From: Lentzea pudingi
Lineage (GTDB): Bacteria > Actinomycetota > Actinomycetes > Mycobacteriales > Pseudonocardiaceae
Direction of reading: 5' to 3'
DNA: 64,000 nt
Assembly: GCF_014646255.1 (NCBI RefSeq)
Contig: NZ_BMNC01000016.1
Coordinates: forward strand, 1 to 64,000
In this document: positions 24,484 through 33,487 of the stretch, one piece after another
Layout: each line of letters opens with the position of its first letter
Position numbering within the stretch: position 1 is the stretch's first letter
Translations under genes and position numbers: made by a program
Notes under the pieces: generated by a model
Database searches by the model: none
Seen by the model: the letters and a program-made list of their open reading frames with translations, nothing else
What the model was told of the DNA's origin: nothing

Positions 24484-25206
24484 CGCCCACAGCTGCGCGA
24501 TCGCGTCGTCGTCGCCGACCGTCGTGACCAGGCGGTCGGGCAGGCGCCCCCACAGCCAGCGGTACATCGTCATCGGGCCCGCCGACACCTGCGCGTCGGC
24601 GACGTGGGCGTCCTCCGGGTCGACCACGCGCCACGCCGACGAGCCGCGCGGGCCGCAGCGCGTGAGCCACAGGTGGTCCTCGACCTGGATGGTGACGAGG
24701 CTGTCGCGCGACCCCCGCACCCCGAGCACGTCCAGTTTGTGCCCCAGCCACAACGTGAGCACCTCGTCGACGCCGTCCACCGCGACCTCGTCGGCGACGG
24801 CACCCACCTCCATTCCCGCGGCGCCCTGGACGTCCATGCGGTGCAGCGTCGTCTCGTGCGCGAGCCGGCGCCGCCAGAAGCCGTAGTTCTGCTGATCCGG
24901 CCACCAAGTCGCACACGGCTCGTCCTCGTCGTGCGCTTCGAGCTCCGCGATCACGGCCTCCGCGCCCGACCGCATGAAGTCGAGCGGGTCCTCCTGCGGG
25001 GCCGGGTACTCCTGCCATTCCCCGGCCTCGGGCTCGCGGCCGAGCCTGATCCACGCCAGCACGCTGCGATAGCCGCCGCCGATGTGCCGCACGGTCTCCC
25101 CGAGGTTCAGCCCGGGGCAGGCGGGCACACCCTTGTGCGGCGGCTGGCCGATCGCGGACATGGCGAGCAGATCCGCCTCACGGCGCAAGATGTCGAGCGA
25201 GTTCAC
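24460..25206 (-). CDS. DinB-like / maleylpyruvate isomerase-type protein
   Basis: A 248-residue protein of the four-helix DinB-like superfamily common in actinomycetes (mycothiol-dependent maleylpyruvate isomerase group). LNLGETVRHIGGGY near residue 35 carries the first metal His, RRLAHETTLHRMDVQGA near residue 115 the other two, and a C-terminal SCP2-like part follows. Such enzymes use mycothiol or bind metal. The GTG start overlaps the upstream HEPN-like gene by four bases, so the two are one operon. The reaction is unknown. Confidence 0.8.
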   Translation of the reverse strand: MNSLDILRREADLLAMSAIGQPPHKGVPACPGLNLGETVRHIGGGYRSVLAWIRLGREPEAGEWQEYPAPQEDPLDFMRSGAEAVIAELEAHDEDEPCATWWPDQQNYGFWRRRLAHETTLHRMDVQGAAGMEVGAVADEVAVDGVDEVLTLWLGHKLDVLGVRGSRDSLVTIQVEDHLWLTRCGPRGSSAWRVVDPEDAHVADAQVSAGPMTMYRWLWGRLPDRLVTTVGDDDAIAQLWALLRLATK

Positions 25207-25622
25207 CGCTTCGCCTCACTCATCACGCCATCGACGAGTGCCACGAACAGATGGGTCTGTCGCACGAGATCGTCAGCCGTGCGCGCGTTGACGTGCCTGG
25301 TGATCCCCGCGAGCACAGCGGCCCGTGTGGACGACCACGACGCGAAAAAAGCGGCCCACTCACTCATCTCCGGCGCCATCGCGGCGAGCAGCACCCACGC
25401 GCTGGTCGGCCGCGACCGCCCGCGATGAGGCCGTCCACGCAAGGCGAGCACCGCGGCGGCGGCGCGCAGTGCGGCGAGGTAAGCGGTCGCGAACCGCTCC
25501 GGGGGGTCGGGCGTGCGCTCCGACTCGGCGAGCGAGTCACGGGCCTGCCGCAGCAGGACGAGCGCGGACGCGGGCGGCAAGGGGATGGGGAAGGCTGCCG
25601 GATTCGAAATCTCAGCTGTCAT
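25203..25622 (-). CDS. SAV_6107-like HEPN-domain protein
   Basis: A 139-residue all-helical protein. LVLLRQARDSLAESERTPDPPERFATAYLAALRAAAAVLAL followed by a Trp/Ser-rich helix pair fits the SAV_6107-type HEPN family of actinobacteria. HEPN proteins often act on nucleic acids, but no clear RxxxxH motif is visible, so a nuclease role is not claimed. GAGGAGG precedes the ATG. The region upstream holds a 15-bp hairpin and then a perfect LexA box, suggesting DNA-damage control. The next gene (DinB-like) overlaps it by four bases. Confidence 0.72.
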   Translation of the reverse strand: MTAEISNPAAFPIPLPPASALVLLRQARDSLAESERTPDPPERFATAYLAALRAAAAVLALRGRPHRGRSRPTSAWVLLAAMAPEMSEWAAFFASWSSTRAAVLAGITRHVNARTADDLVRQTHLFVALVDGVMSEAKR

Positions 25623-25738
25623 CTCGGCCTCCTCGTGGCGTCGGTGAACGACGTCACCGCCGAGGGGAAGCCGGCGGCTCTCGGAGGTGGGGTGCTTCCC
25701 CCACCCCACCTCCGAGGCATGGTGCGACTCGAACACAT
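25619..25738 (-). other. Possible 39-codon leader ORF before the HEPN-like gene
   Basis: An ATG inside the LexA box opens a 39-codon frame that runs through the hairpin. It ends in a TGA overlapping the ATG of the HEPN-like gene (ATGA). Translational coupling or attenuation is conceivable, but nothing else shows that it is translated. Confidence 0.25.
25680..25716. promoter_or_regulatory. 15-bp perfect hairpin in the leader of the HEPN-like gene
   Basis: The arms 25680-25694 and 25702-25716 pair perfectly with a 7-nt loop. It lies between the LexA box and the ATG at 25622. It could terminate or attenuate leader transcripts, or block read-through. Confidence 0.6.
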
Positions 25739-25744
25739 GTTCGA
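25729..25744. promoter_or_regulatory. LexA (SOS) box
   Basis: TCGAACACATGTTCGA is a perfect match to the actinobacterial LexA operator TCGAAC-N4-GTTCGA, and the symmetry extends two bases further on each side. It lies 107 bp before the HEPN-like gene (minus) and 82 bp before the YbaK-like gene (plus), so either may be the target. Confidence 0.85.
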
Positions 25745-25825
25745 GTCCCCGTAAGCGTAGCTGCCAGCGGATGGATTCCTCAACCCGCCCCACCACGTGG
25801 GCGCGCGTCGTGGTCTGATGGAGAC

Positions 25826-26314
25826 GTGAGTGCGCTAGAACACCCCGGAATCCGCAAGGTCGCGGACGCCCTGCCTCCCGCCACCGCCGACCGCATCGTC
25901 GTGCTGCCGGACGCGGTGCGGACCGCGGCGGCCGCGGCACAGGCGGTGGGTGTGCAGGTGGGCGCGATCGCGAACAGCCTGGTGTTCGCCGCTGTGCGCG
26001 ACGGCGAGGCGGCCCCGCTGCTGGTGCTGACGTCGGGCGCACACCGCGCGGACACGTCACTGGTCGCCGCACTCGTGGGCGCGGACGCGGTCAAGCGCGC
26101 CGATCCCGAGTTCGTCCGCGAGCACACGGGCCAGGTGATCGGCGGGGTGTCACCGGTCGGGCACCCTGCGCCGATCGAGACCGTGGTCGACGAGTCGCTG
26201 TCCGGCTACGAGGAGATCTGGGCGGCCGCGGGCCATCCGCACGCCGTCTACCCCACGACCTTCGCGGACCTGGTGGCACTGACGGGCGGCCGCATCGCGG
26301 TGGTGTCGGCATGA
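25826..26314 (+). CDS. YbaK/ProX-type aminoacyl-tRNA deacylase-like protein
   Basis: A 162-residue protein of the YbaK/prolyl-tRNA editing fold. AAAQAVGVQVGAIANSLVFAA near residue 40 carries the region of the conserved substrate-contacting residues, and GQVIGGVSPVGHP near residue 105 is the signature loop. These domains hydrolyse mischarged tRNAs. The GTG at 25826 begins the conserved region. The following acetyltransferase overlaps its stop (ATGA), so the two form an operon. Confidence 0.85.
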   Translation: MSALEHPGIRKVADALPPATADRIVVLPDAVRTAAAAAQAVGVQVGAIANSLVFAAVRDGEAAPLLVLTSGAHRADTSLVAALVGADAVKRADPEFVREHTGQVIGGVSPVGHPAPIETVVDESLSGYEEIWAAAGHPHAVYPTTFADLVALTGGRIAVVSA

Positions 26315-26874
26315 CGGCCTCGCCGCGCCTGGAGCGCATCGTCGAGTTCACCGCCTCCGAGCTGAACGTGCGGCTGGGCGAAGCCCTCGCGCTGTACGTG
26401 ACGGCGATGAACTACCCGCCCGCCACCGTCGAGCAGCGCGCCCCGATGTGGCTCGCGCACATGATGCGCGAGGACTGGCGCTGCGTCGTCGCGCTGGGGG
26501 AGCAGGACGAACTCGTCGGCATCGGCTACGGCTACCGGGGCGCGGCCGGCCAGTGGTGGCACGAGCAGGTGCGGCGCGGACTGATGCAGGTCTCGCCGCC
26601 CGCCGTCGTCGACGGCTGGCTCACCGACTACTTCGAGCTCACCGAACTGCACGTGCTCCCGCGCGCCCAGGGCCGCGGCCTCGGCGAGGACCTGCTGCGC
26701 AGGCTCATGGAGGGCGTGCCGTCCTCCCGCGTGCTGCTGTCCACACCCGAAGGCCCGAGCAAGGCGTGGAAGCTCTACCGCCGTGTCGGTTTCGAGGACG
26801 TGCTGCGGCACTACCAGTTCACCGGCGACCCGCGCCCGTTCGCGGTCCTCGGCCGGACGCTGCCGGTCACCTAG
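26311..26874 (+). CDS. GNAT-family N-acetyltransferase
   Basis: A 187-residue GNAT protein. The acetyl-CoA loop is VLPRAQGRGLGEDLLRRL (R/QxxGxG/A) near residue 128, followed by KAWKLYRRVGFEDVL, the usual last strand-helix. The acceptor is unknown. It is co-translated with the YbaK-like gene. A 334-bp gap with the third hairpin repeat follows. Confidence 0.87.
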   Translation: MTASPRLERIVEFTASELNVRLGEALALYVTAMNYPPATVEQRAPMWLAHMMREDWRCVVALGEQDELVGIGYGYRGAAGQWWHEQVRRGLMQVSPPAVVDGWLTDYFELTELHVLPRAQGRGLGEDLLRRLMEGVPSSRVLLSTPEGPSKAWKLYRRVGFEDVLRHYQFTGDPRPFAVLGRTLPVT

Positions 26875-27063
26875 AGCCCGCGCGGGCTACCGTCCCGCGT
26901 CTCCTCGGGCAACTCCCGCTCTCTCCAGTTTGATCACGTAGCCCGAGCCTGCGGCCCACCTGCTGGCGCGTCGCAGTTGGACGCGCACCCCTGCGACCCC
27001 GCGATCCGCGGCACCGCCAGCCTTGCCGTCTCTCACGCTCGACAGCCGTCGCGTATGGCCTTC

Positions 27064-27111
27064 CCATGCAAAAAACGTTTGCGGACGTCCGCAAACGTCT
27101 CATTGCAATGG
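27064..27111. repeat. Dispersed hairpin repeat, copy 3
   Basis: The centre ACGTTTGCGGAC / GTCCGCAAACGT (27075-27098) is a 24-bp perfect palindrome. The outer arms differ: the left reads ATGCAAAAA and the right TCATTGCAATGG, so the copy combines the two arm types of the family. It lies in the 26875-27208 gap, which otherwise holds only the GntR promoter. Confidence 0.7.
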
Positions 27112-27195
27112 CACTGCGAGGGGACGCGACTTGAGGTGGGGGAGTGCCGTAGTGCCAGGTCAGGATGCGGGGTTGCGATCACTCGGCCGCGAACC

Positions 27196-27201
27196 TACGC
27201 T
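27196..27201 (+). promoter_or_regulatory. Leaderless -10 box of the GntR gene
   Basis: TACGCT followed by 7 bases and the ATG at 27209, with no Shine-Dalgarno. The ATATAT motif begins within this gap, so a bound protein would block the start of transcription. Confidence 0.65.
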
Positions 27202-27204
27202 CAC

Positions 27205-27226
27205 TGATATGCAATATATTGGATAT
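27205..27226. promoter_or_regulatory. ATATAT-type motif overlapping the GntR start codon (copy 3)
   Basis: TGATATGCAATATATTGG followed by ATAT, covering the ATG at 27209 and the first codons. Its position at the transcript start is what an autoregulatory operator would need. The same AT-rich words recur beside all six hairpins. Confidence 0.6.
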
Positions 27227-27838
27227 GGGTCACTGAAGGAACGGGCGGCGGCCGAGATCCGATCGGCGATCGTGCGCGGTGATCTGGAGCCGGGCACGCC
27301 CATCAAGGACGTCGAACTGGCGGAGCGGCTGGGGCTGTCCCGCACGCCGGTGCGGGAGGCGCTCGCCACGCTGACCGACGAGGGCCTGGTGGAGACCAAG
27401 CCGCACGCTTACACCCGTGTCACCGCGCTGGAAGCCGAGCCCGTGCGCGACGCGCTCGTCGTCGTGCAGTCGATGCACTCGCTCGCTGTCGGTATGGCCG
27501 TGCCGAAGATGACGGCCGAGCACATCGCCGCGATGCGCATCGCGAACAAGGCTTTCAAGAAGGCGCTCGACGCCGACGACGCTGTCGCCGCGCTGGCCGC
27601 CGACGACGAGTTTCACGCGGTGGCCGTTCGCTGCTGCGACAACTTCGCGATCACCGCGACCATCGACCGCTTCACGCCGCTGGTGCGCCGGATCGAGCAC
27701 AGCCGTTTCTCGTCGCCGAACGCGCGCCACTCCGTGACGCAGCACCAGCAGATCATCGAGGCGTGCGAGAAGGGTGACGCGGCGCAGGCGGCGGTCCTGG
27801 TCGACGAGAACTGGAACACCCTGACGGAGGAACTGTGA
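27209..27838 (+). CDS. GntR-family regulator (FCD type), AcdR-like
   Basis: A 209-residue regulator. The N-terminal winged helix-turn-helix (about 8-72) contains IKDVELAERLGLSRTPVREALATLTDEGLV, and an all-helical FCD domain follows with DDEFHAVAVRCCDNFAI and QHQQIIEACEKGD (metal/effector-site histidines). The ATG at 27209 is supported by a leaderless promoter. Its stop overlaps the ACC deaminase start (GTGA), so it probably regulates that gene, as GntR proteins linked to acdS do in other actinobacteria. The AT-rich motif over its start codon is the likely operator. Confidence 0.88.
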   Translation: MQYIGYGSLKERAAAEIRSAIVRGDLEPGTPIKDVELAERLGLSRTPVREALATLTDEGLVETKPHAYTRVTALEAEPVRDALVVVQSMHSLAVGMAVPKMTAEHIAAMRIANKAFKKALDADDAVAALAADDEFHAVAVRCCDNFAITATIDRFTPLVRRIEHSRFSSPNARHSVTQHQQIIEACEKGDAAQAAVLVDENWNTLTEEL

Positions 27839-28827
27839 ACAGATTCCCGCTTCTCTTCGGCCCCTCTCCAGTCCACCGGCTGGACCGGCTCACGGCCCAC
27901 CTCGGTGGCGCCGCCGTGTGGGCGAAGCGCGAGGACTGCAACTCCGGCCTCGCCTACGGCGGCAACAAGACCCGCAAGCTCGAGTACCTCGTCGCCGACG
28001 CGATCGCCACGGGCTGCGACACCCTCGTGTCGATCGGCGGCATCCAGTCCAACCACACCCGCCAGGTCGCGGCCGCCGCGGCTCGGGCCGGTGTGAAGGC
28101 CGTGCTGGTGCAGGAGAGCTGGGTCGAGTGGTCCGACGTCGGCAGCGACCGCGTGGGCAACATCCTGCTCAGCCGCATGATGGGAGCCGACGTGCGGCTG
28201 GTGGACGCCGAGTTCGGCATCGGCGTCAAACCCGCCTGGGAACAGGCGATCGAAGAGGTCCGCGCGAACGGCGGCAAGCCCTACCCGATCCCCGCCGGCG
28301 CCTCCGACCACCCGCTGGGCGGCATGGGGTTCGCGAACTGGGCCGACGAGGTCCGCCAGCAGGAAGCGCAACTCGGCGTCTTCTTCGACACGATCGTCGT
28401 CTGCTCCGTCACCGGCAGCACCCAGGCGGGCATGGTCGCCGGGTTCGCGAACGACACCGGCCGCCGTGTGCTGGGCATCGACGCGTCCGCCAAACCCGCC
28501 GAGACCCTCGAGCAGATCACCCGCATCGCGCACAACACCGCCAAGCTCCGCGAGGTCACGGTGTCCGAAGAGGACATCGTCCTCGACGACCGCTTCCACG
28601 CCGGCACCTACGGCATCGCCGACGAGTCCACAGTGGAGGCCATGCGCCTCGGCGCCAGCTTGGAAGCGATGATCACCGACCCAGTCTACGAGGGGAAGTC
28701 CCTGGCAGGGCTCATCCACCTCGTGTCGTCAGGCGAGATCGGCCGCGACTCCACCGTCCTCTACGCCCATCTCGGCGGGCAGCCGGCCCTCAACGCCTAC
28801 AGCTCTTTGTTCTCCCCCAGCGACTAG
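27835..28827 (+). CDS. acdS: 1-aminocyclopropane-1-carboxylate deaminase
   Basis: A 330-residue PLP enzyme that converts ACC, the plant ethylene precursor, to 2-oxobutyrate and ammonia. The PLP Lys is in AYGGNKTRKLEYL near residue 46; SIGGIQSNHTRQVAA, CSVTGSTQAGM and TDPVYEGKS are family motifs, the last carrying the Tyr-Glu pair that separates true deaminases from D-cysteine desulfhydrases. Length is normal for AcdS. It is co-translated with the GntR regulator. This suggests life in or near plant roots. Confidence 0.92.
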   Translation: MNRFPLLFGPSPVHRLDRLTAHLGGAAVWAKREDCNSGLAYGGNKTRKLEYLVADAIATGCDTLVSIGGIQSNHTRQVAAAAARAGVKAVLVQESWVEWSDVGSDRVGNILLSRMMGADVRLVDAEFGIGVKPAWEQAIEEVRANGGKPYPIPAGASDHPLGGMGFANWADEVRQQEAQLGVFFDTIVVCSVTGSTQAGMVAGFANDTGRRVLGIDASAKPAETLEQITRIAHNTAKLREVTVSEEDIVLDDRFHAGTYGIADESTVEAMRLGASLEAMITDPVYEGKSLAGLIHLVSSGEIGRDSTVLYAHLGGQPALNAYSSLFSPSD

Positions 28828-28836
28828 GCGAAGTGG

Positions 28837-31800
28837 TCACGCCCGCAGGCGCAGGCCCTTCGGGGTGGCGCGGAAACCGGCTTCCTGCAGGACCGTCGCC
28901 AGGTGTGAGGTGAGCGCGACCTCGCCATCGGCTCGCTGGACCGCCAGCTGGCCCAGCCAGCCGTCGCGGACCGCCCGGCTCAGGGCGTTCGCGGCGGTGC
29001 GCAGGGCCGGCTCGTCGTCGGTGAACGACAGCAGCGACTTGCCTCCTCTCTCCACGTAGAGCGCCGGGGTGCCGTCGACCAGCACCGCCAGCGCACCGGC
29101 TTTGCGGCCCGGCCTGTGCTTGCCCTCGCCCAAGGGATCCGGCCACGCCAGCGCGGCTCCGTAGGGCTGAGCCGGGTCGGCCGCGGCGAGCACCACCGCG
29201 GTCTCGTCGGCCTGCGAGGACTGACCGGGCGGGCGCGACAACGCCCGCAGCCGGTCCACCGCGCCCCGCGCCGCGAACTGGGCCGCGCCCAGCCCCTCGA
29301 CGACGTAACCGCGGATGACCTGGTTCGACTCCTCCATGGCCCGCAACACCTTGTAGACGCCGCTGAACCCGCCCGTCACGCGCTCGGTGTCGAGAGCACC
29401 CCTGGTCAGCACGCCGTGCCGTTCCAGGAACGCCTCGGCACGCGCGTGTGCCCGGCGGGTCGGGTTCTCCGCCGGCGTCACCGCGAGGGACCAGCGACCG
29501 GCGGCGGTCGGCGGGCCCGTGCGCGACGGCATGTCGGGACGAGAACGCAGGCGGGCATAGCGGCCCCGCGGAGCAGCGCGGCGAGGTTTGTGCGCCGCCC
29601 CGCCACCGGACACCAGGGCGCGCAACGGCGACAACGTGTCGTTCGTGACCAGCCCCGCCCACACCAGGTCCCACAGCGTGCCGACGACCTCGGCGTCCGT
29701 GCACGTCACGGACGCCGAGGCCCGGTCGACCACCTGGCGGAAGAACAACGCCCCGCCGGACAACGCCTCCAGGACCGCGGTGTGCAGCGGCGACTCGGGG
29801 ATCGACTCCGGCACCAGGTCGGGCAGCAGCAGATCGGCCACGTCGGCCGGGGCGAGCGCGATCCAGCCGTCGCCACCGGCCAGCGCACCGCACCCCGTCC
29901 ACGTCACCTCGCCGGACGCCGTCAGCTCGTCCAGCAGCGCCGGGTAGTAGCCGGGCAACCGGGATGGGAGCAGCAGCGATTCCAGCGCACTCGCCGGAAG
30001 CGGTGCTCCCGCCAGCTGTTCCACCACCGAGAACACGTCGTCGAGGGTCGGTGCCGACCGCAACCGCCGGCCCAGGCCGTGCCACTGCGGCAGGAACCGG
30101 CCGAGCGCGGCGGGTTCGACCGGCTCGACCTCGGAGCGCAGCCGGGCCAGCGAGGCCCGGCGCAGGCGGCGCAGCACGTCCGCGTCGCAGTACTCGGTGT
30201 GCGTGCCGCCGGGACGGAGCTCACCGCGCACCAACCGGCCCGTGGCCGCCATCCGTTCCAGCACACCCGTCACCACGGCCACGCCCAGACCGAAGCGGGC
30301 AGCGGGTTCGGAGGCGGGGAACGGGCCGTGGGTGCGGGCGTAGCGGCTCAGCAGGTCGCCCAGCGGATCCGCCACCGGTTCGGTGAACGCCTCCGGCACG
30401 CCGACCGGGAGGGCCACACCGAGCGCGTCGCGGACCTTGCCCGCGTCCTCGATCGAGATCGAGCGTTCCTCGCCGGCGATCCGGACGCGGATCACCCGGC
30501 GCTCGGCCACCAGCTCGTCGAGCCACTCGCGCGGCACACCGCGTTCGAGCGCCTCCGCGTCCGAGAGATCTCCCAGGAACCGCAACAGGTCCGCGGTGTC
30601 CTCGGCGTGGCGCGGCCGGCGGTCCTCCGAGAGGCGCTGCAGGCTGCGTTCGACCTCGGCCACGATCTCCGGGTCGAGCAGCTCGCGGATCGCCTCCGAG
30701 CCGAGCAGTTCCGCGAGCAGCGTCGAGTCGAGCGACAACGCCGCCGCCCGCCGTTCCGCCAGCGGGGCGTCCAGCTCGTAGAGGAACATGCCCACGTACC
30801 CGAAGAGCAGGCTGCGGGCGAACGGCGACGGCGACTGGGTCTCGACCTCGACCACGCGCACCTTGCGCGCGCGGACGTCCGACATCAGCTCCTTCAGGCC
30901 CGGCACGTCGTACACGTCCTGCAGACATTCGCGCATCGCCTCCAGGACCACCGGGAAGCTCTCGTACTTCGAGGCGACCGACAGCAGCTGCGCCGACCGC
31001 TGCCGCTGCTGCCACAACGGGGTGCGCCGTTTCGGATCGCGGCGGGGCAGCAGCAGCGAACGGGACGCGCACTCGCGGAACCGGGCCGCGAACAACGCCG
31101 AACCGCCCACCTCCGCGACCACGATCTGCTCGACCTCGTCGGGGTCGAGCAGCACGTCCTCCGCGGTCGCCGTCACCTCGGCACCCTCGTGGTCGAGGGC
31201 GTCGGGCAGCCGCAGCACGATGCCGTCGTCGGAGTGCGCCGCCTGCACCTCGACACCGCGCTTCTCCCGCAGGCGCGCCGCGATCGCCAGCGCCCACGGC
31301 GCGTTCACCTGCGCGCCGAACGGGGAGTGCACGACGAGCCGCCAGTCGCCCAGCTCGTCGCGGAACCGTTCCACCAGGACGGTCCTGTCGTTCGGCACGT
31401 GCCGCGTGGACTCCCGCTGCTCGCCCAGGTACGCCAGCAGGTTGTCCGTCGCCCACTCGTCCAGACCGGCGGACTTCGCCCGTGCGCGCGCCGCCGAATC
31501 CTCCATCGTGGACACTTCGCGCAGGAACTTGCCCATCGCCCGGCCGAGTTCGAGCGGGCGGCCGGGAGCGTCGCCCTTCCAGAACGGCATCCGCGCGGGC
31601 TGGCCCGGAGCGGGCACCACGATCACCCGGTCGTGGGTGATGTCCTCGACCCGCCACGACGACGTGCCCAGCAGGAACGTGTCGCCGACCCGCGACTCGT
31701 AGACCATCTCCTCGTCGAGCTCACCGACGCGTGAACCCGGCCCCTTCTCCGAGGGCGGGGTCATGACCGCGAACAACCCGCGGTCGGGGATCGTGCCGCC

Positions 31801-33378
31801 GGACGTGACCGCCAGCCGTTGCGAACCAGGCCGGCCGCGCAGCTCTGAGTTCACCCGGTCCCACGTGATCCGCGGCCGCAGCTCGCCGAACTCCTCGGAC
31901 GGGTACCGGCCCGACAGCATGTCGAGCACCGCGTTCAACGCCGAGTCCGGCAGCCCGGCGAACGGCGCCGCCCGCCGCACCAGCGCCGTCAGCTCGTCGA
32001 CCGTCCACGTCTCCATCGCGACCATCGCGACGATGTGCTGCGCCAGCACGTCGAGCGGGTTGCGCGGGAACCGCACGGCCTCGATCGCGCCGTCCCGCAT
32101 CCGTTCCGCCACCACCGCGCACGACACCAGGTCGCCGCGGAACTTCGGAAACATCACGCCGCGCGACACCGCGCCGACCTGGTGACCGGCCCGGCCGACG
32201 CGCTGCAGGCCGGAGGCGACCGACGGCGGCGCCTCCACCTGCACCACCAGGTCGACCGCGCCCATGTCGATGCCGAGCTCCAGCGACGACGTCGCCACCA
32301 CGCACGGCAACCGGCCCGACTTCAGGTCTTCTTCCACCGCCGTGCGCTGTTCACGCGACATCGAGCCGTGGTGCGCGCGGGCCACGGACGCCGTCTTCTG
32401 CACGGTCATGCCCGCCTGGCCGATGGCCGCGGCCGGGAAGGACTCCAGTTCGGAGGCCTCCTCCGCGAGCTCGTTCAACCGCGCCGTGAGCCGTTCCGCG
32501 AGCCGCCGCGAGTTCGCGAAGACGATCGTCGAGCGGTGCGCCCGCACGAGCTCCAGCACCCGCGCCTCGACCGACGGCCAGATCGAGGTGCGCTGCTCGG
32601 CCCCGGCGGCCGAACCCGACACCTCACCCGTCGGCTGGCCGAGCTGCGCCATGTCCTCGACCGGCACCTCCACCTCGACCTCGATGACCTTGGGCGTCTT
32701 CGGCTGCACCACCGACACCGGCCGGCCGCCGGACAGGAACGTGCCGATCTCCTCGACCGGCCGCACCGTCGCCGACAGGCCGATCCGCTGCGCCGGCTTC
32801 TCGAGCAGCGAGTCCAGCCTTTCGAGTGACAAGGCGAGGTGTGCGCCGCGCTTGGTGCCCGCCACCGCGTGCACCTCGTCGAGGATCACCGTCTCCACGC
32901 CGCGCAACGACTCGCGCGCCGACGACGTGAGCAGCAGGAACAACGACTCCGGCGTCGTCACCAGCACGTCGGGGGGAGTGCGCCCGAACGCCCTGCGCTC
33001 CTCCGGGGACGTGTCGCCCGTGCGCATGCCCACGGTGATCGACGGCTCGGTCAGGCCCAGCCGGTGCGCCGCCTGCCGGATACCGGTCAGGGGAGCGCGC
33101 AGATTTCGCTCGACGTCCACCGCCAGGGCTTTCAGCGGCGAGACGTAGAGCACCCGGCAGCGCCGTTTCGGCTCCGCGGGCACCGGGGAGGAAGCCAGCC
33201 TGTCCAGCGCCCACAGGAACGCGGCCAGCGTCTTGCCCGAGCCCGTCGGGGCGATGACCAGCGCGTGCTCGCCCGCCGCCGCGGCCGCCCACGCACCCGT
33301 CTGCGCCTGGGTGGGCGCGGCGAAGGCCCCGGCGAACCACTGCCTGGTCGCCGGTGAGAAAGCCTTCATCGCATCCAT
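28837..33378 (-). CDS. lhr: Lhr-type ATP-dependent DNA helicase
   Basis: A 1513-residue superfamily 2 helicase. Motif I APTGSGKT, Ia YVSPLKALA, II DEVH and III LSATV lie in the first 210 residues, then the second RecA domain with SSLELGIDMG and QRVGRAGH. A winged helix and the Lhr-specific long C-terminal region follow; full length is as in actinobacterial Lhr. It translocates 3'->5' on single-stranded DNA and unwinds RNA:DNA. The ATG at 33378 is chosen because a damage-type promoter places its -10 box 7 bases before it. Confidence 0.93.
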   Translation of the reverse strand: MDAMKAFSPATRQWFAGAFAAPTQAQTGAWAAAAAGEHALVIAPTGSGKTLAAFLWALDRLASSPVPAEPKRRCRVLYVSPLKALAVDVERNLRAPLTGIRQAAHRLGLTEPSITVGMRTGDTSPEERRAFGRTPPDVLVTTPESLFLLLTSSARESLRGVETVILDEVHAVAGTKRGAHLALSLERLDSLLEKPAQRIGLSATVRPVEEIGTFLSGGRPVSVVQPKTPKVIEVEVEVPVEDMAQLGQPTGEVSGSAAGAEQRTSIWPSVEARVLELVRAHRSTIVFANSRRLAERLTARLNELAEEASELESFPAAAIGQAGMTVQKTASVARAHHGSMSREQRTAVEEDLKSGRLPCVVATSSLELGIDMGAVDLVVQVEAPPSVASGLQRVGRAGHQVGAVSRGVMFPKFRGDLVSCAVVAERMRDGAIEAVRFPRNPLDVLAQHIVAMVAMETWTVDELTALVRRAAPFAGLPDSALNAVLDMLSGRYPSEEFGELRPRITWDRVNSELRGRPGSQRLAVTSGGTIPDRGLFAVMTPPSEKGPGSRVGELDEEMVYESRVGDTFLLGTSSWRVEDITHDRVIVVPAPGQPARMPFWKGDAPGRPLELGRAMGKFLREVSTMEDSAARARAKSAGLDEWATDNLLAYLGEQRESTRHVPNDRTVLVERFRDELGDWRLVVHSPFGAQVNAPWALAIAARLREKRGVEVQAAHSDDGIVLRLPDALDHEGAEVTATAEDVLLDPDEVEQIVVAEVGGSALFAARFRECASRSLLLPRRDPKRRTPLWQQRQRSAQLLSVASKYESFPVVLEAMRECLQDVYDVPGLKELMSDVRARKVRVVEVETQSPSPFARSLLFGYVGMFLYELDAPLAERRAAALSLDSTLLAELLGSEAIRELLDPEIVAEVERSLQRLSEDRRPRHAEDTADLLRFLGDLSDAEALERGVPREWLDELVAERRVIRVRIAGEERSISIEDAGKVRDALGVALPVGVPEAFTEPVADPLGDLLSRYARTHGPFPASEPAARFGLGVAVVTGVLERMAATGRLVRGELRPGGTHTEYCDADVLRRLRRASLARLRSEVEPVEPAALGRFLPQWHGLGRRLRSAPTLDDVFSVVEQLAGAPLPASALESLLLPSRLPGYYPALLDELTASGEVTWTGCGALAGGDGWIALAPADVADLLLPDLVPESIPESPLHTAVLEALSGGALFFRQVVDRASASVTCTDAEVVGTLWDLVWAGLVTNDTLSPLRALVSGGGAAHKPRRAAPRGRYARLRSRPDMPSRTGPPTAAGRWSLAVTPAENPTRRAHARAEAFLERHGVLTRGALDTERVTGGFSGVYKVLRAMEESNQVIRGYVVEGLGAAQFAARGAVDRLRALSRPPGQSSQADETAVVLAAADPAQPYGAALAWPDPLGEGKHRPGRKAGALAVLVDGTPALYVERGGKSLLSFTDDEPALRTAANALSRAVRDGWLGQLAVQRADGEVALTSHLATVLQEAGFRATPKGLRLRA

Positions 33379-33408
33379 GCGAACCATCATGACGGCGGGG
33401 TCTGACAA
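33379..33408 (-). promoter_or_regulatory. RecA-NDp (PafBC-type) promoter of lhr
   Basis: On the minus strand TTGTCA (33408-33403), 11 bases, CATGAT (33391-33386), 7 bases, ATG. The 17-base run AATTGTCAGACCCCGCC is identical to the recA promoter at 36950-36966. The motif and spacing match the LexA-independent damage promoter of mycobacteria (TTGTCA-N11-TAGnnT), though this -10 is weaker. Confidence 0.7.
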
Positions 33409-33487
33409 TTTCTGATTACGCAGGTCCGAGCACCCGCCGAAGCCCGCTGTGGCACGATCACCCGGTACGTCCTGCGAGGGGAGCACG

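Noticed and set aside
29116..31734. An 872-codon plus-strand open frame inside lhr
   Set aside because: It is antisense to intact helicase motifs and has the Arg/Gln/Val-rich composition typical of shadow frames in GC-rich DNA.
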